DNA of 64,000 nucleotides from Okapia johnstoni (GCA_024291935.2 CM044310.1:116260213-116324212), one strand, 5' to 3'. Shown: positions 1 through 39,454, counted from the first letter of the stretch. Numbers and translations: made by a program. The notes: generated by a model from the letters alone, not told the origin.

Positions 1-27212
<27,212 letters not shown>

Positions 27213-27590
27213 GCTCTGCTGGTGGACGTCAAGGAGTAGCTGCCAGAGGAAGTTTTGCTCCCAGAGTAAGGCCTAGCAGGTCCTTGACTCCTGCACCTGG
27301 GGACCTTGTCTTTGAGGTGAACCGGATACCCATGGACTATCACCTCGGATGCTGCCAGGGTCACTCAGGGAGTGTCATCCATGCAAACCACGGCAGGCCT
27401 GGCTCCTCCCAGAACCAGCCCTACTCTGGGAGGATGAGCCTCTGGAGCCCAGGTGTTCCCTCTCTGAGGGCTGTATCACAGCCCGCTGGACTGGAGAAGG
27501 CTACCGGGTCCTTGCGGTATAGAGACCAGAGTCCACTCACAGCTCCCCACACTGGGGAAATAAAGCCATTTGAGTGGAGTAGGGTCTGAA
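27213..27590 (+). other. TRPM4: TRPM4 3' UTR
   Basis: Non-repetitive sequence from the stop codon to just past an AATAAA at 27559-27564. The end is an estimate, as cleavage normally falls 10-30 bases after the signal. Confidence 0.8.
27559..27564 (+). promoter_or_regulatory. TRPM4: TRPM4 polyadenylation signal AATAAA
   Basis: Canonical AATAAA about 350 bases after the TRPM4 stop, followed by a G/T-rich stretch (GGATTCTTTGGGG and onward) of the kind bound by cleavage factors. Confidence 0.8.
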
Positions 27591-28329
27591 TGTTGGATTC
27601 TTTGGGGAACTGGTGGGTGGCTAGATCCTTTTGGAATGGCAACTGAAGCTGGGGGTGTGTTTGGGGTCCTTGGTCCCTTTGCTACTGCATTTCAGGTATC
27701 ACCGGGGCTGTTTCTTCCTCTCAGCCCCACTATTCCTGTCTGACTCAAGCCCACCACCTCTTGTCTGCACTGCTTGATGACTCTCACTTCAATGGGACAA
27801 GAACCCCATCCATCTGTACCCCCCCCCCTCAACACCCATTCCTGCCTACTAGTGCAAAAAGAACTTGGAGATAAAAAGCAAATTATTTCCTGGAGGAGGG
27901 GTGGGTGGGCACTGTGTACATCTGCTTTGGCAATAGGGGAACAGATGATGCAAATTTGAGTAGATAACTGCATATGTGTCTTTAAAAAGTCTAATTAGTG
28001 CAAAATTGCAGGCCATGCACGCATGGAATTTAGGCAAATATGCATCATTATACATGCCATTTAACTAAACAACCCGTAACAAACTAAACTGGTAATGACA
28101 AGGCTGAACTGACAGCAATTATTAGTAAAATAGCAAGAAAGCCACCAATGACACACATCCAAAAATGAAAACCAAAACATCCTTTTTCCAAATTGGAGGA
28201 ATTCCAACTGTCTGCCACTTTGGGTGCAGAGTAGCTTTGAAATATTGCCAAGTGTTTTGTGGCAACAGCTATCTCTGGAAGATAACCGAATCAATTCTCA
28301 GTAACCCAAGTAGTAATATCATCAGTAAT

Positions 28330-28515
28330 GACGATAGTGGCAACAACAGCTAACGAGTGCTATGTGCCTGGCATTGTGTTTAAGTGCTTCACAGGTGCTA
28401 AATCAAGGAATTCTCATGAAAACCATATAAGGTAAGTGCTAATGTCTCCATTTTGCAGATTAGAAAACTGAGGCACAATAAAAATTAAGTGACTCATACA
28501 AAGTCACAGAGCTAG
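28330..28515 (+). repeat. MIR SINE
   Basis: GAGTGCTATGTGCCTGGCAT, TCTCCATTTTGCAGATTAGA and AAGTCACAGAGCTAG. Upstream, 27590-28330 shows no gene or recognised repeat; it includes a C-run at 27818-27828. Confidence 0.85.
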
Positions 28516-28517
28516 AA

Positions 28518-28602
28518 AATGGTCCCCTAGAGAAGGGAATGGCAACCCACTCCAGTATGATTGCCTGGAGAAGGTGGGTTACAGTCCATAGGTTTGTAAA
28601 CT
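28518..28602 (+). repeat. Bov-tA SINE fragment
   Basis: GGTCCCCTAGAGAAGGGAAT to GGGTTACAGTCCATAGG. Confidence 0.8.
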
Positions 28603-28604
28603 TC

Positions 28605-28802
28605 CTGTGATGTGCTTATGCGCTTAGTCATGTCAGACTCTGCGACCCAGGTCTCCCTCATTGCTGGGGGATTCTTTACTGTCTGAGTCACCAGGGAAGC
28701 CCCAAAATACTGAAGTGGGTAGCCTATCCCTTCTCCAGGAATAGAACTAGGGTCTCTTGCATTGCAGGCTGATTCTTTACCAACTGAACTACCTGGGAAG
28801 CT
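28605..28802 (-). repeat. Bov-tA SINE
   Basis: TTAGTCATGTCAGACTCTGC to TGAACTACCTGGGAAGCTG, opposite in orientation to the fragment just before it. Confidence 0.85.
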
Positions 28803-28884
28803 GCTTGCAGGGCCCCAGGGTCACAGAACTGAGTATCTAGAAAGGCCGATTTGAAGTGACTTAGGACACAGCTCAAAGGGGACG

Positions 28885-30703
28885 CTAGAAGGAGAAGCAA
28901 AAGGCAAAGGAGAAAAGGAAAAATATATCCATCTGAATGTAGAGTTCTAAAGAATAGCAAGGAGAGATAAGAAAGCCTTCCAAAGAAATAGGAAAACAAT
29001 AGAATGGGAAAGACTAGGGATCTCTTCAAGAAAAATAGAGATACCAAGGGAACATTTCATGCAAAGATGGGCACAATAAAGGACAGACATGGTATGGACC
29101 TAACAGAAGCACAAGAGATTAAGAAGAGGGGGCAAGAATACACAGAACTGTACAAAAAAGATCTTAATGACCCAGATAACCACAGTGGTGTAATCAGTCA
29201 CCTAGAGCGAGATATCTTGGAGTGCAAAGTCAAGTGGGCCTTAGGAAGCATCACTATGAGCAAAGCTAGTGGAGGTGATGGAATTCAGCTGAGCTATTTC
29301 AAATCCTAAAAGATGATGTAAAAGTGCTACACTCAATATGCCAGCAAATCTGGAAAACTCAGCAGTGGCCACAAGACTGGAAAGATCAAAGAAAGGTAAT
29401 GCCAAACAATGTTCAGACTACTGTGCAATTACACTCATCTCACATGCTAGCAAAGTAACACTCAAAATTCTCCAAGCCAGGCTTCAACAGTACGTGAGCT
29501 GTGAACTTCCAGATGTTCAAGCTGGATTTAGAAAAGGCAGAGGAATCAGAGATCAAATTGCCAACATCCATTGGATCATCGAAAAAGCAAGAGAGTTCCA
29601 GAAAAACATCTACTTCTGCTTTATTAACTAAACCAAAGCCTTTGACTGTGTGGATCACAACAAATTGTGGAAAATTCTTGAAGAGATGGGAATACCAGAC
29701 CACCTGACCTGCCTCCTGAGAAACCTGTATGCAGGTCAGGAAGCAACAGTTAGAACTGGACATGGAACAGCAGACTGGTTCCAAACAGGAAAAGGAGTAC
29801 GTCAAGGCTGTATATTGTCACCCTGCTTATTTAACTTATATGCAGAGTACATCATGAGAAACGCTGGGCTGGAGGAAGCACAAGCTGGAATCAAGATTGC
29901 TGGGAGAAATATCAATAACCTCAGATATGCAGATGACACCACCCTTATGGCAGAAAGTGAAGAAGAACTAAAAAGTCTCTTGATGAAAGTGAGAGAGGAG
30001 AGTGAAAAAGTTGGCTTTAAGCTCAACATTCAGAAAACTAAGATCATGGCATCTGGTCCCATCACTTCATGGCAGATAGATGGGGAAACAGTGGAAACAG
30101 TGGCTGACTTTATTTTTCTGGGCTCCGAAATCACTGCAGATGGTGATTGAAGCAATGAAATTAAAAGACGCTTACTCCTTGGAAGGAAAGTTATGACCAA
30201 CCTAGACAGCATATTTAAAAGCAGAGACTTTACTTTGCCAACAAAGGTCCGTATAGTCAAAGCTATGGTTTTTCCAGTGGTCATGTATGGATGTGAGAGT
30301 TGGACTATAAAGAAAGCTGAGTGCTGAAGAATTGGTGCTTTTGAACTGTGGTGTTGGAGAAGACTCTTGAGAGTCCCTTGGACTGCAAGGAGATCCAACC
30401 AGTCCATCCTAAAGGAGATCAGTCCTGGGTGTTCATTGGAAGGACTGATGTTGAAGCTGAAACTCCAATACTTTGGCAACCTGATGCGAAGAGCTGACTC
30501 ATTTGAAAAGACCCTGATACTGGGAAAGATTGAGGGCAGGAGGAGAAGGGGACAACAGAGGATGAGATGGCTGGATGGCATCACCGACTCGATGGACATG
30601 GGTTTGGGTGGACTCAGGGATTTGGTGATGGACAGGGAAGCCTGGCGTGCTGTGGTTCACGGGGTTGCAAAGAGTTGGACACGACTGAGTGACTGAACTG
30701 AAC
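28885..30703 (+). mobile_element. BovB (RTE) LINE, 5'-truncated
   Basis: Runs from the middle of the BovB ORF (NRMGKTRDLFKK-like, broken) through reverse transcriptase (R-Y-A-D-D at 29923-29937) to the 3' end CACGACTGAGTGACTGAACT. The frame is open only in pieces, the longest being 29650-30150 (166 codons). Several stops and deletions make it a dead copy. Confidence 0.93.
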
Positions 30704-32012
30704 CGAGATGTTTTTCTGGAACTCTCTTGCTTTTTCAGTGATCCAATGGATGTTGGCAATTTGATCTCTGGTTCCTCTGCCTTTTCTAAATCCAGCTTGA
30801 ACATCTGGAGGTTCACAGTTCACGTACTGTTGAAGCCTGGCTTGGAGAATTTTGAGCGTTACTTTGCTAGCATGTGAGATGAGTGCAATTGTGCGGTAGT
30901 TTGAACATTCTTTGGCATTGCCTTTCTTTGTGATTGGAATGAAAACTGATCTTTCCAGTCTTGTGGCCACTGCTGAGTTTTCCAGATTTGCTGGCATATT
31001 GAGTGCAACACTTTCACAGCATCATCTTTTAGGATTTGAAATAGCTCAACTGGAATTCCATTACTTCTACCAGCTTTGTTCATAGTGATGCTTCCTAAGG
31101 CCTACTTGACTTTGCATTCCAGGATGTCTGGCTCTAGTCCAGTGATCACACCATCGTGGTTATCTGGGTCATTAAGATCTTTTTTGTACAGTTCTTCTCT
31201 GTATTCTTGCCACCTCTTCTTAATCTCTTCTGCTTCTGTTAGGGCCATACCATTTCTGTCCTTTATTGTGCCCATCTTTGCATGAAATGTTCCCTTGGCA
31301 TCTCTAATCTTCTTGAAGAGATCTCTAGTCTTTCCCATTCTATTGTTTTCTTCTATTTCTTTGCACTGATCACTGAGGAAGGCTTTCTCATCTCTCCTTG
31401 CTATTTGGAACTCTACATTCAAATGGGTATATTTTTCCTTTTCTCCTTTGCTGTTTGCTTCTCTTCTTTTCTCAGCTATTTGTAAGGACTCCTCAGACAA
31501 CCATTTTGCCTTTTTGCATTTCTTTTTCTCTGGGATGGTCTTGATCCCTGTCTCTTGTACAATGTCACGAACCTCTGTCCATAGTTTGTCAGGCGCTCTG
31601 TCTATCAGATCTAATCCCTTGAATCTATTTGTCACTTCCTCCATATAATCATAAAGGATTTGACTTAGGTCAAAACTGAATGGTCTAGTGGTTTTCCCTA
31701 CTTTCTTCAATTTAAGTCTGAATTTGGCAATAAGGAGTTCATGAACTGAGCCAGTCAGCTCCTAGTCTTGTTTATGCTGACTATATAGAGTTTCTCCATC
31801 TTTGGCTACAAAGAATATAATCAATCTGATTTCAGTATTGACCATCTGGTGGTGTCCATGTGTAGAGTCTTCTCTTGTGTTGTTGGAAGAGGGTGATTGC
31901 TATGACCAGTGCATTCTCTTGGCAAAACTATTAGCCTTTGACCTGCTTTTTGTACTCCAAGGCCAAATTTGCCTGTTACTCCAGGTAGCTCTGAACTTCC
32001 AACTTTTGCATA
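30704..32012 (-). mobile_element. BovB (RTE) LINE, 5' and middle part, inverted, abutting the previous copy
   Basis: The minus strand codes for endonuclease-side and linker sequence (202 open codons at 31710-31102) and the first part of the reverse transcriptase. The 3' part is missing. About 650 bp is shared, in opposite orientation, with the neighbouring copy, so the two form an inverted repeat. Confidence 0.9.
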
Positions 32013-32597
32013 TACTGGAAGACCCCTATTTATTTCTGTTGAAATATTTGTATGACAGGAAAACTCCATGTCTGGCAGGTAGAAATCTGAACATGAGTCA
32101 TCAGATGGAGAGACACAACCTCCACGTCATTTCCACACACAAATCAATTTTGGAAACCAAATATCCTGGAACTGAAGAGGAGGCTAGGTGTTCTTGAGGA
32201 ATTATAAAATACTATAAATTTATATTTGAATCTTTCCTACTTGTATGTTTCCCCACAAGGCACCCATTTTACTTCTCCACTGCGCAGCCTTAGTGTGGTG
32301 GGTATCCTGACCCCTTTGCATGACCACTGGGGACCACAACGCAGTTGTCTTGATGCTGTTTTTGGAAGCCACACAGAGTTTACCTGGACCATTATGAAGG
32401 TGGAAGATATCCCCTCTCAGGAATGATGGTAGGTCACCAGCAAGGCCAGTAAGTGGGTGTCCATCAACCAAGATTGAGCAGCATAGCTATGATCTGCTAG
32501 CCTAGGGCCCTCTGGAGGGGCTGCTGATTGCATGGGACGGCTGCGGCATTCACTAGCCTGTGATGCAAGATAACCATATCCCTGAGATATCTGCTCC

Positions 32598-32780
32598 GGG
32601 GACTTCCCTGGTGGTCCAGTGGTTAAGACTCCGAGCTCCCAGTGCAGAGGGCTTGGGTTCAACCCCTGGTTGGAGAACTAGGTCCCACGTGCCTCAACTA
32701 AAGATCCTGCATGTCACAACACAGACTGAAGAGTCTGCCTGCCGCAACTGAGACCGGGCTTGGCCTAAATAAATAAATAC
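32598..32780 (+). repeat. CHR-type SINE
   Basis: GGGACTTCCCTGGTGGTCCA through TGGCCTAAATAAATAAATAC. 32012-32598 shows nothing recognisable. Confidence 0.9.
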
Positions 32781-32900
32781 GTGCTCAGTCGTGTCTGACT
32801 CTTTGCAACACCATGGACTGCAAATGACCTGCCCAAGGACCCACCAGGCTCCTCTGTCCATGGGATTTTCCAGGCTAGAATACTGGAGTGGGGTGCCTGA
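32781..32900 (-). repeat. Bov-tA SINE fragment
   Basis: GTGCTCAGTCGTGTCTGACT to GAATACTGGAGTGGGGTGC, directly joined to the A-rich end of the preceding SINE. Confidence 0.85.
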
Positions 32901-33317
32901 CTTCTTTCACTAACCACCCTGGTTTGTCAATGCTGTTGTATAACTTCATCCTTTCATAGCTGAATAATATCCATAGTATGGATACATAACTTCAAAAAAT
33001 CCATCAATCCACAGATGAACATTTGGGTTGTTTGTATTTTTTAGATATTGTGACTAATGCTGCTATGAACGTTCAGGTACAACTTTTTGTTTGAACAGTT
33101 GTTTTCAGTTTTTTTGGGGGGCATATAACTAGGAGTGGAATTGCTGGCAATTCTACATTAAAGTTTTTGAAGACCTGCCAAATTGATTTTCACAGTGGCT
33201 GCTCCATTTCACATTCCCACGAACAGTGTATGAGGTTCCAAATTCTTCAAATCCACACCAACACTTGTTATTTTCTTTTCTTTTTTTCCCCAGTTTTGGT
33301 CTCCTGGTGGGTAGGCT

Positions 33318-33475
33318 TCCCAGGTGGTGCTAGTGGTAAAGAACCCACCTGCCAATGCACGTTAGACATAAGAGACACTGGTTTGATCCCTGGATTGGGA
33401 AGATTCCCTGGAGGAGGGCATGGCAACCCACTCAAGTATTCTTGCCTGGAGAATCTCATAGAAGTTCCTCCATAG
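33318..33475 (+). repeat. Bov-tA SINE
   Basis: GGCTTCCCAGGTGGTGCTAG to CTTGCCTGGAGAATCTCATA. Confidence 0.9.
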
Positions 33476-33579
33476 CCATTAAGCCAGTCCATTAAAACTG
33501 TGATTTCCCTTTCCTATTCAGGGCTTCTACACGGTTTCTGTAGCCTGCCATGAAGAGGGCAACACATGCAACAGTCCCT

Positions 33580-33663
33580 GGATGGGAGAATCCCCTGACT
33601 ACGGGATTCAGGCTACAGTCCGTGGGGTTGCACGGAGTCGGATACAACTGAAGCGACTTCATC
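33580..33663 (+). repeat. Bov-tA SINE 3' fragment
   Basis: GGATGGGAGAATCCCCTGAC to GATACAACTGAAGCGACTTC. Confidence 0.8.
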
Positions 33664-34227
33664 ATCCTGTGTGACATTTCACGGTGAGTTTGATTTGTAT
33701 TTCCATAATGACTAATGACACTGAACTTCTTTCCATGTGCTTTTTGGCCATTTGTTTATCTTTGGAAGAAATGGCTTTTTAGTAATGACCTCCACTGCTT
33801 CTATAGCACTCCCCACCACCCAATCACAGTTAACTAAGGATGGATGGATCTTGAAGGAAGACAAAAACAGACCCTACTGTCCAAGTCATCATCTTAAAGA
33901 CTATCTAGGCTTAAATAGACATGTCATAGCTTAGAAAAGACAAACTGTTGGTCCTGCACTCCCTGACTTCAAAGGATGTTCAACGAGGATCAGTCTTTGT
34001 GGAGTTTGCAGACAGTACATCCTCCATGTAGAAATTTCACTGAAGTTGATGCTGTAGTCCCTGACTCATGCATGTTCCTCAAGGAGGAAAGAGCACTTGA
34101 ATTCGACTGATAAGGGGCACTGTGAGGGAAGGGAAGCTGAAGTGACCTTGCAGAGTAGGGGGATTTGGGTCAATTCAGTGTGCTGCTATGTCTTCCTTTA
34201 TTGAATATATAATTGGTACTGATGTTT

Positions 34228-34450
34228 TGGAGTCCCAGGTGGCTCAGCGGTAAAGAACCCGCCTGCCAATGCAGGAGACACAAGAGACGTAGGTTCGATC
34301 CCTGGGTCGGGAAGATCCCCTGGAGTAGGAAATGGCACCCCACTCCAGTATTCTAGCCTGGAAAATTCCATGGACAGAGGAGCCTGGCGGGCTTCAGTCC
34401 ATGGGGTCTCAAAAAGTCTGACACGACGGGGCGAGTGAGCGACTGATTTA
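34228..34450 (+). repeat. Bov-tA/BovA2 SINE
   Basis: GGAGTCCCAGGTGGCTCAGC to GAGTGAGCGACTGATTTACG. 33780-34228 has no recognised feature. Confidence 0.92.
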
Positions 34451-34679
34451 CGTGTTCATCCTGTGATCGCCCCATATATGTCAGGATATTCTCCCATCCC
34501 GGGACTGTAGCATGTGCCGTTCTCTTTATGGCAGGATACAGAAACCACGTGGAAGCCCAGAAGAAAGGGAAATCACAGTTTTAACTGCTTAATGGCTCTG
34601 GAGGAACCCATATGCCATTTCCCAATACAAGAGCGCCACCTGCCGGACGCACCTGCTACATACACCCCTTTCAAGAAAG

Positions 34680-34890
34680 GTGAAAGTGAAGTCGCTCAGT
34701 CGTGTCCGACTCTTTGCGACCCCAAGGACGGGGGCCCACCAGGCTCCTCCATCCATGGAATTTTCCAGGCAAGAGTACTGTACTGGGCTGCCATTTACTT
34801 CTCCAGGGGATCTTCCTGACCCATGAATAGAACCCGGGTCTCTCGCACTGCAGACAGACGGTTTACCGTCTGAACCACCAGGGAAGCCAT
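34680..34890 (-). repeat. Bov-tA/BovA2 SINE
   Basis: GAAGTCGCTCAGTCGTGTCC to GAACCACCAGGGAAGCC. Confidence 0.92.
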
Positions 34891-34899
34891 TAACTGCTG

Positions 34900-36215
34900 T
34901 TTTGCCAAAAGAACGTTCAAACTACCGCACAATTCTACTCATCTCGTATGCTAGTAAAGTGATGCTCAAAATTCTCCAAGCCAGGCTTCAACAGTACTTG
35001 AACCTTGAACTTCCAGATGTTCAAGCTGGATTTAGAAAAGGCAGAGGAACCAGAAATCAAATTGCCAACATCCATTGGATCATCGAAAAAGCAAGAGTTC
35101 CAGAAAAACATCTACTTTTGCTTTATTGACTAAGCCAAAGCCTTTGACTGTGTGGATCACAACAAATTGTGGAAAATTCTTGAAGAGATGGGAATACAAG
35201 ACCACCTGACTGGCCTCCTGAGAAATGTGTATACAGGTCAGGAAGCAACAGTTAGAACTGGACATGGAACAACAGACTGGTTCCAAATAAGAAAAGGAGT
35301 ATGTCAAGGTTGTATATTGTTACCCTGCTTATTTAACTTATATGCAGGGTACATCATGAGAAATGCTGGGCTGGATGAAGCACAAACTTGAATCAAGATT
35401 GCTGGGAGAAATATCAATAATCTCAGATATGCAGATGACACCACCCTTATGGCAGAAGAAGAATTAAAGAGCCTCTTGATGAAAGTGAAAGAGGAAAGTA
35501 AAAAAGCTGGCTTAAAACTCAACATTCAGAAAACTAAGATCATGGCATCTGGTCCCTTCACTTCATGGCAAATAGATGGGGAAACAATGGAAACAGTAAG
35601 AGACTTTATTTTCTTGGGCTCCAAAATCACTGCAGATGGTGATTGCAGCCATGAAATTAAAAGACGCTTGCTGCTTGGAAGAAAAGCTGTGACCAACCTA
35701 GACAGCCCATTAAAAAGCAGAGATATTACTTTGCCAATAAAGGTCTCAATAGTCAAAGCTATTGTTTTTCCCATAGTCATGTATGGATGTGAGAGTTGAA
35801 CTATAAAGAAAGCTGAGCACCGAAGAATTGATGCTTTTGAACTGTGTGGTGTTGGAGAAGACTCTTGAGAGTCCCTTGGACTGCAAGGAGATCCAACCAG
35901 TCCATCCTAAAGGAGATCAGTCCTCAATATTCATTGGAAGGACTGATGCTGAAGCTGAAACTCCAATACTTTGGCCACCTCATGCGAAGAGTTGACTCAT
36001 TGGAAAAGACCCTGATGCTGGGAAAGATTGAAGGTGGGAGGAGAAGGTGATGACAGAGGATGAGATGGTTGGATGGCATCATCACCTTGATGGACATGAG
36101 TTTGAGCAAGCTGAGGGAGTTGGTGATGGACATGGAGGCCTGGAGTGCTTCAGTTCATGGGGTCGCAAAGAGTTGGACACGACTGAGTGACTGAACTGAA
36201 CTGAAGCTCCATTGA
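34900..36215 (+). mobile_element. BovB (RTE) LINE, 5'-truncated
   Basis: Starts within the reverse-transcriptase domain and runs to the 3' end ACTGAGTGACTGAACTGAAC. R-Y-A-D-D is present near 35425-35440. Frames are broken by stops and small deletions. Confidence 0.93.
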
Positions 36216-36274
36216 AAGGGACTGCCTGACCCATGGAGACATTATGACTGTCTGACTTGATTTTGGGGTAGGTC

Positions 36275-36605
36275 AGCTCAGTTCAGTTCAGTTGCTCAGT
36301 TGTGTCCGACTTTTTGTGACCCCATGAACCACAGCATGCCAGACCTCCCTGTCCATCACCAACTCCCGGAGTACACCCAAACCCATGTCCACTGAGTCGG
36401 TGACGCCATCCAACCATCTCATCCTTTGTGCGCCATCCAACCATCTCATCCTTTGTCATCCCCTTCTCCTCCTGCCCTCAATCTTTCCCAGCATCAGGGT
36501 CTTTTCCAGTGAGTCAGTTCTTTGCATCAGGTGGCCAAAGTATTGGAGTTTCAGTTTCAACATCAGTCCTTCCAATGAACATGCAGGACTGATCTCCTTT
36601 AGGTC
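36275..36605 (-). mobile_element. BovB LINE 3' end, inverted
   Basis: CAGCTCAGTTCAGTTCAGTT to GGACTGATCTCCTTTAGG. Carries a 27-bp tandem duplication at 36404-36456. It faces the preceding copy 3' end to 3' end. Confidence 0.92.
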
Positions 36606-36859
36606 AACTATTAAGGTATTAAATGGTTAAATGTAAATGGCATGTTTATGGACACAGCTAGGCTGATCCTCAAGTCATCTCCGTTTTGCAATTGAAAAGT
36701 AGGGGCTTTCTCTTTGGAGAAAACTTAACCCCCACCACCCGACCCTGCCCAAACACACACTCACTGCCTGAAGCAAAGCTGCTGGTTCAGTGAGGTCTTC
36801 GATTTTCACACGTTCTCAAAAACAACTAGGCCTGGATCACTGCTTGCTGGGCTGAGTTA

Positions 36860-37128
36860 AAAGCTAGTGGTTAAGAATCTGCCTGCCAATGCAGGGGACA
36901 TGGGTTCCATCCTTGTTGTGGAAAGATCCTACATGCCACGGGCAACGAAGCAAGTTGTTGCTCAGAACAAGTTCTGAGCCCACACCCTAGAGCCTGTGCT
37001 CCACAACAAGAGAAGCGATCATGATGAGAAGCCTGCGCACCTCAAGGAAGCGTAGCCCCTGCACAACTAGAGCAAGCCCGCCTGCAGCAATGAAGACCCG
37101 AGGTAGCCAAAAATTTTTTAAATTTATA
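36860..37128 (+). repeat. CHR-2 type SINE, near full length
   Basis: GTGGTTAAGAATCTGCCTGC, then CTCCACAACAAGAGAAGCGA and AGACCCGAGGTAGCCAAAAA. 37130-37625 shows nothing recognisable. Confidence 0.88.
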
Positions 37129-37628
37129 AAAAGTGGAGGAGGGGTCACAGCAGTCATCCAACCCCAGAGTCAACTTTGGAAGACACTGCAGTCAAGGATA
37201 AGGTGGGACTTCCTATTCTCTCTCCTGTCCACATGCAACTGGTATTAATGGTTGTTGGGCCCATCTCCTAAATAATCAACTCAGAAAGATTGCTGACTTT
37301 AGCTTCTTCCTCTCCTCCTGGTCCACACAGCTTAGTTGGGCAGGTTGGGCACTGAATGCGGTCCTCCCCGTGAGGTTGCATCTCTTCTTGGCTGCCTCCT
37401 GATAATTAATCTTCTGAGATCTAAGGGGTGGGGGAGTTATGTAGACCATTTTGAGAATTTAGGATTCTGCCCCCTGACCATTCTTGGGTCACCTTTCTTT
37501 CTGCTGGATGGCCTGGTGGTCATACCCTCCAAGTGGCTGCCTGGCACAAAGTGGGCCAACTAGAGAGTTCACAAAGTGATACCTGGTTTAGTCACCAGCA
37601 TTCTTTTGTAGGCATCATATGGCCCTAG

Positions 37629-37735
37629 ATCAGGGGTTGGCACACTACACGCGTTGTGTGTGGGATAAATCTGGCTTGTGAGCTAAGAATGGTTTTTACA
37701 TTTTTTAAGAGTTGTAAAAATCAAATAAAGAGAAT
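37629..37735 (+). repeat. Fragment of hAT-type DNA transposon
   Basis: CAGGGGTTGGCACACTACAC resembles the CAGGGGTCGGCAAACT terminus of a common mammalian hAT family. Diverged. Confidence 0.55.
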
Positions 37736-37737
37736 TC

Positions 37738-38025
37738 AGTCGGCCCCCTTTGCATCCACATGTTCCACCATCCATGGATTCAACCACACGTGATCGTAAA
37801 TATGTGAAAAAATTTTTAGAAAGCGAAACTTCCCACACTGGCTATTTACATAGCATTTATGTTATATTAGGTATTAAGTAATCTAGAGATGATTTAAAAC
37901 ATACGGGAGGATGTGTGTAGGTTATATGCAGATACTACATCATTTTATATAAAGGGTTTGAGCATATGAAGATTTTGGTATCTGGGGAGTGGGGGAGGGG
38001 GCTCCTGCAAGCAATCCTGAGGGAC
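37738..38025 (+). repeat. Probable Tigger-type non-autonomous DNA transposon
   Basis: TCAGTCGGCCCCCTTTGCAT, GGTATTAAGTAATCTAGAGA and TTTGGTATCTGGGGAG follow a familiar internally deleted mariner/Tigger relic with inverted ends. The family name was not checked. Confidence 0.55.
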
Positions 38026-38439
38026 AGGATTGTATGCCATAGAGATCATGTCCTGGAAAACCAAAAATATCATCTGGCCCTTTATAGGAAAAGCTTGCAG
38101 AACTGTCTTAGCAGAAACTACTTGCTGAAGTTCCTCACGTGGCTTCCCCAAGCCAATGTCATGGTCATTCAGATCACAGTTAACAAAACTCATCCCTCCA
38201 CATACACACCGCAGGACTGTCCTAGACAAGACACCTCTTCCTCCACAGCCCACTGCAGAAGGGCCTGAGGCTCCCACCCCATATTCCCCAAGATCACCAA
38301 TCTCCCCCTACACAGAGGCCACCTTGCATGCCCTCAATTCCCTCCCAAGCTTGTGGCAGCCCCTCAGACCAGGGAATGTAGGTTGCATGCCGGTACCCTA
38401 GACGCAAGGGTCAAGAAGCACTTATCAACCTGGTGGGGA

Positions 38440-38545
38440 AATGAAAAATGAAAGGATCCCAGACTGGGAGTCAGACCACCTCGCTTCTCTCTCCACCTGG
38501 GTCACTGACTGGTTGATTTGACCACAGGGCTGTCCTTTCTTTCCT
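38440..38545 (+). repeat. MIR SINE remnant
   Basis: CCCAGACTGGGAGTCAGACC and CTGGGTCACTGACTGG. Weak. 38545-39455 shows no gene or clear repeat. Confidence 0.45.
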
Positions 38546-39454
38546 CTGAGCCTCCTGCAATACCCACTCCCTGAAAGGAGAGGTGGGAGAGGGAGACTGG
38601 CCACAGGCCTGTCTGTTAATGCGTTGTTCAAGTATTAACAGGGGCAGGCGGCTTCTCATAGCATCTGGGAAGGTGTCCTCCATGCCAGGACTTCTCACTC
38701 ATCCCCAGCCTCACATAAAACCACCTTCTGACTACCTCTCTGCATGTAGGACTCATCATCTACACTGGCCTTTCTCTTACCCCACCAGATACTTGGCAAT
38801 ACTGATTCATGGTGGCCCTTCCTGACCCTGAGAAGGGAGGAGAGACACAGAGGGGAAGGTGAGGGTGGAAGGGGAACCAGACCCACTCCATTCACCTCCA
38901 GCTCCCGGAGCTGGGTCATCCTAGACCCAGGGTCCATGGAGAGTAAGGGAGGAGGCAGGAGGCCACAAGGGGAGTCTTGGGGCAGGAAGGGCCTGGGGGC
39001 CTCTGCCTCTTTCAGGGCTCTCCAAACGGGGTTGGAGAATGCAGGAAGAAAAATTTAGAATTTCTACTTACATCTACTTTTTTTTAACCAGTGAGCAAAA
39101 CAAATGAAACTTAACTGACATTAGGTATATAGAATAATGGGAGTTCACAGGTAAATTTTCTACCTAAGTTGGGGATTTTTTTCAGAAGGTGGGTACTGAT
39201 AAAGGAGTGTCATAAAAGATGTTTAGACATGTTTGAGGTAAATAAAAGGTGCACATGAAGATTTGACAAGTGATTGGGAACCAGAGTTGGGATGATGGAA
39301 GCTGGCATTGATTCTCAAGGTCATGACCTTTGGGGGGTAGGCAGTGGGAGAGAAGGGTTTTTGCCCAGGAAGTCACTAAGGGGTATGGCTTCCAGAAAGG
39401 GCCTAGGTCCTCCACCCCTAACCCCTAGCTGCCTTAACTCTATGTGACATTCAG

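Larger units (their letters stand above)
32901..33780 (-). mobile_element. Old L1 LINE 3' part, inverted, broken by SINEs
   Basis: TTTCATAGCTGAATAATATC, GGAGTGGAATTGCTGGCAAT and CCTGCCAAATTGATTTTCAC, resuming at 33690 with TGATTTGTATTTCCATAATG. Confidence 0.75.

Noticed and set aside
31102..31710. 202-codon minus-strand frame
   Set aside because: BovB internal protein region within an inverted, incomplete element.
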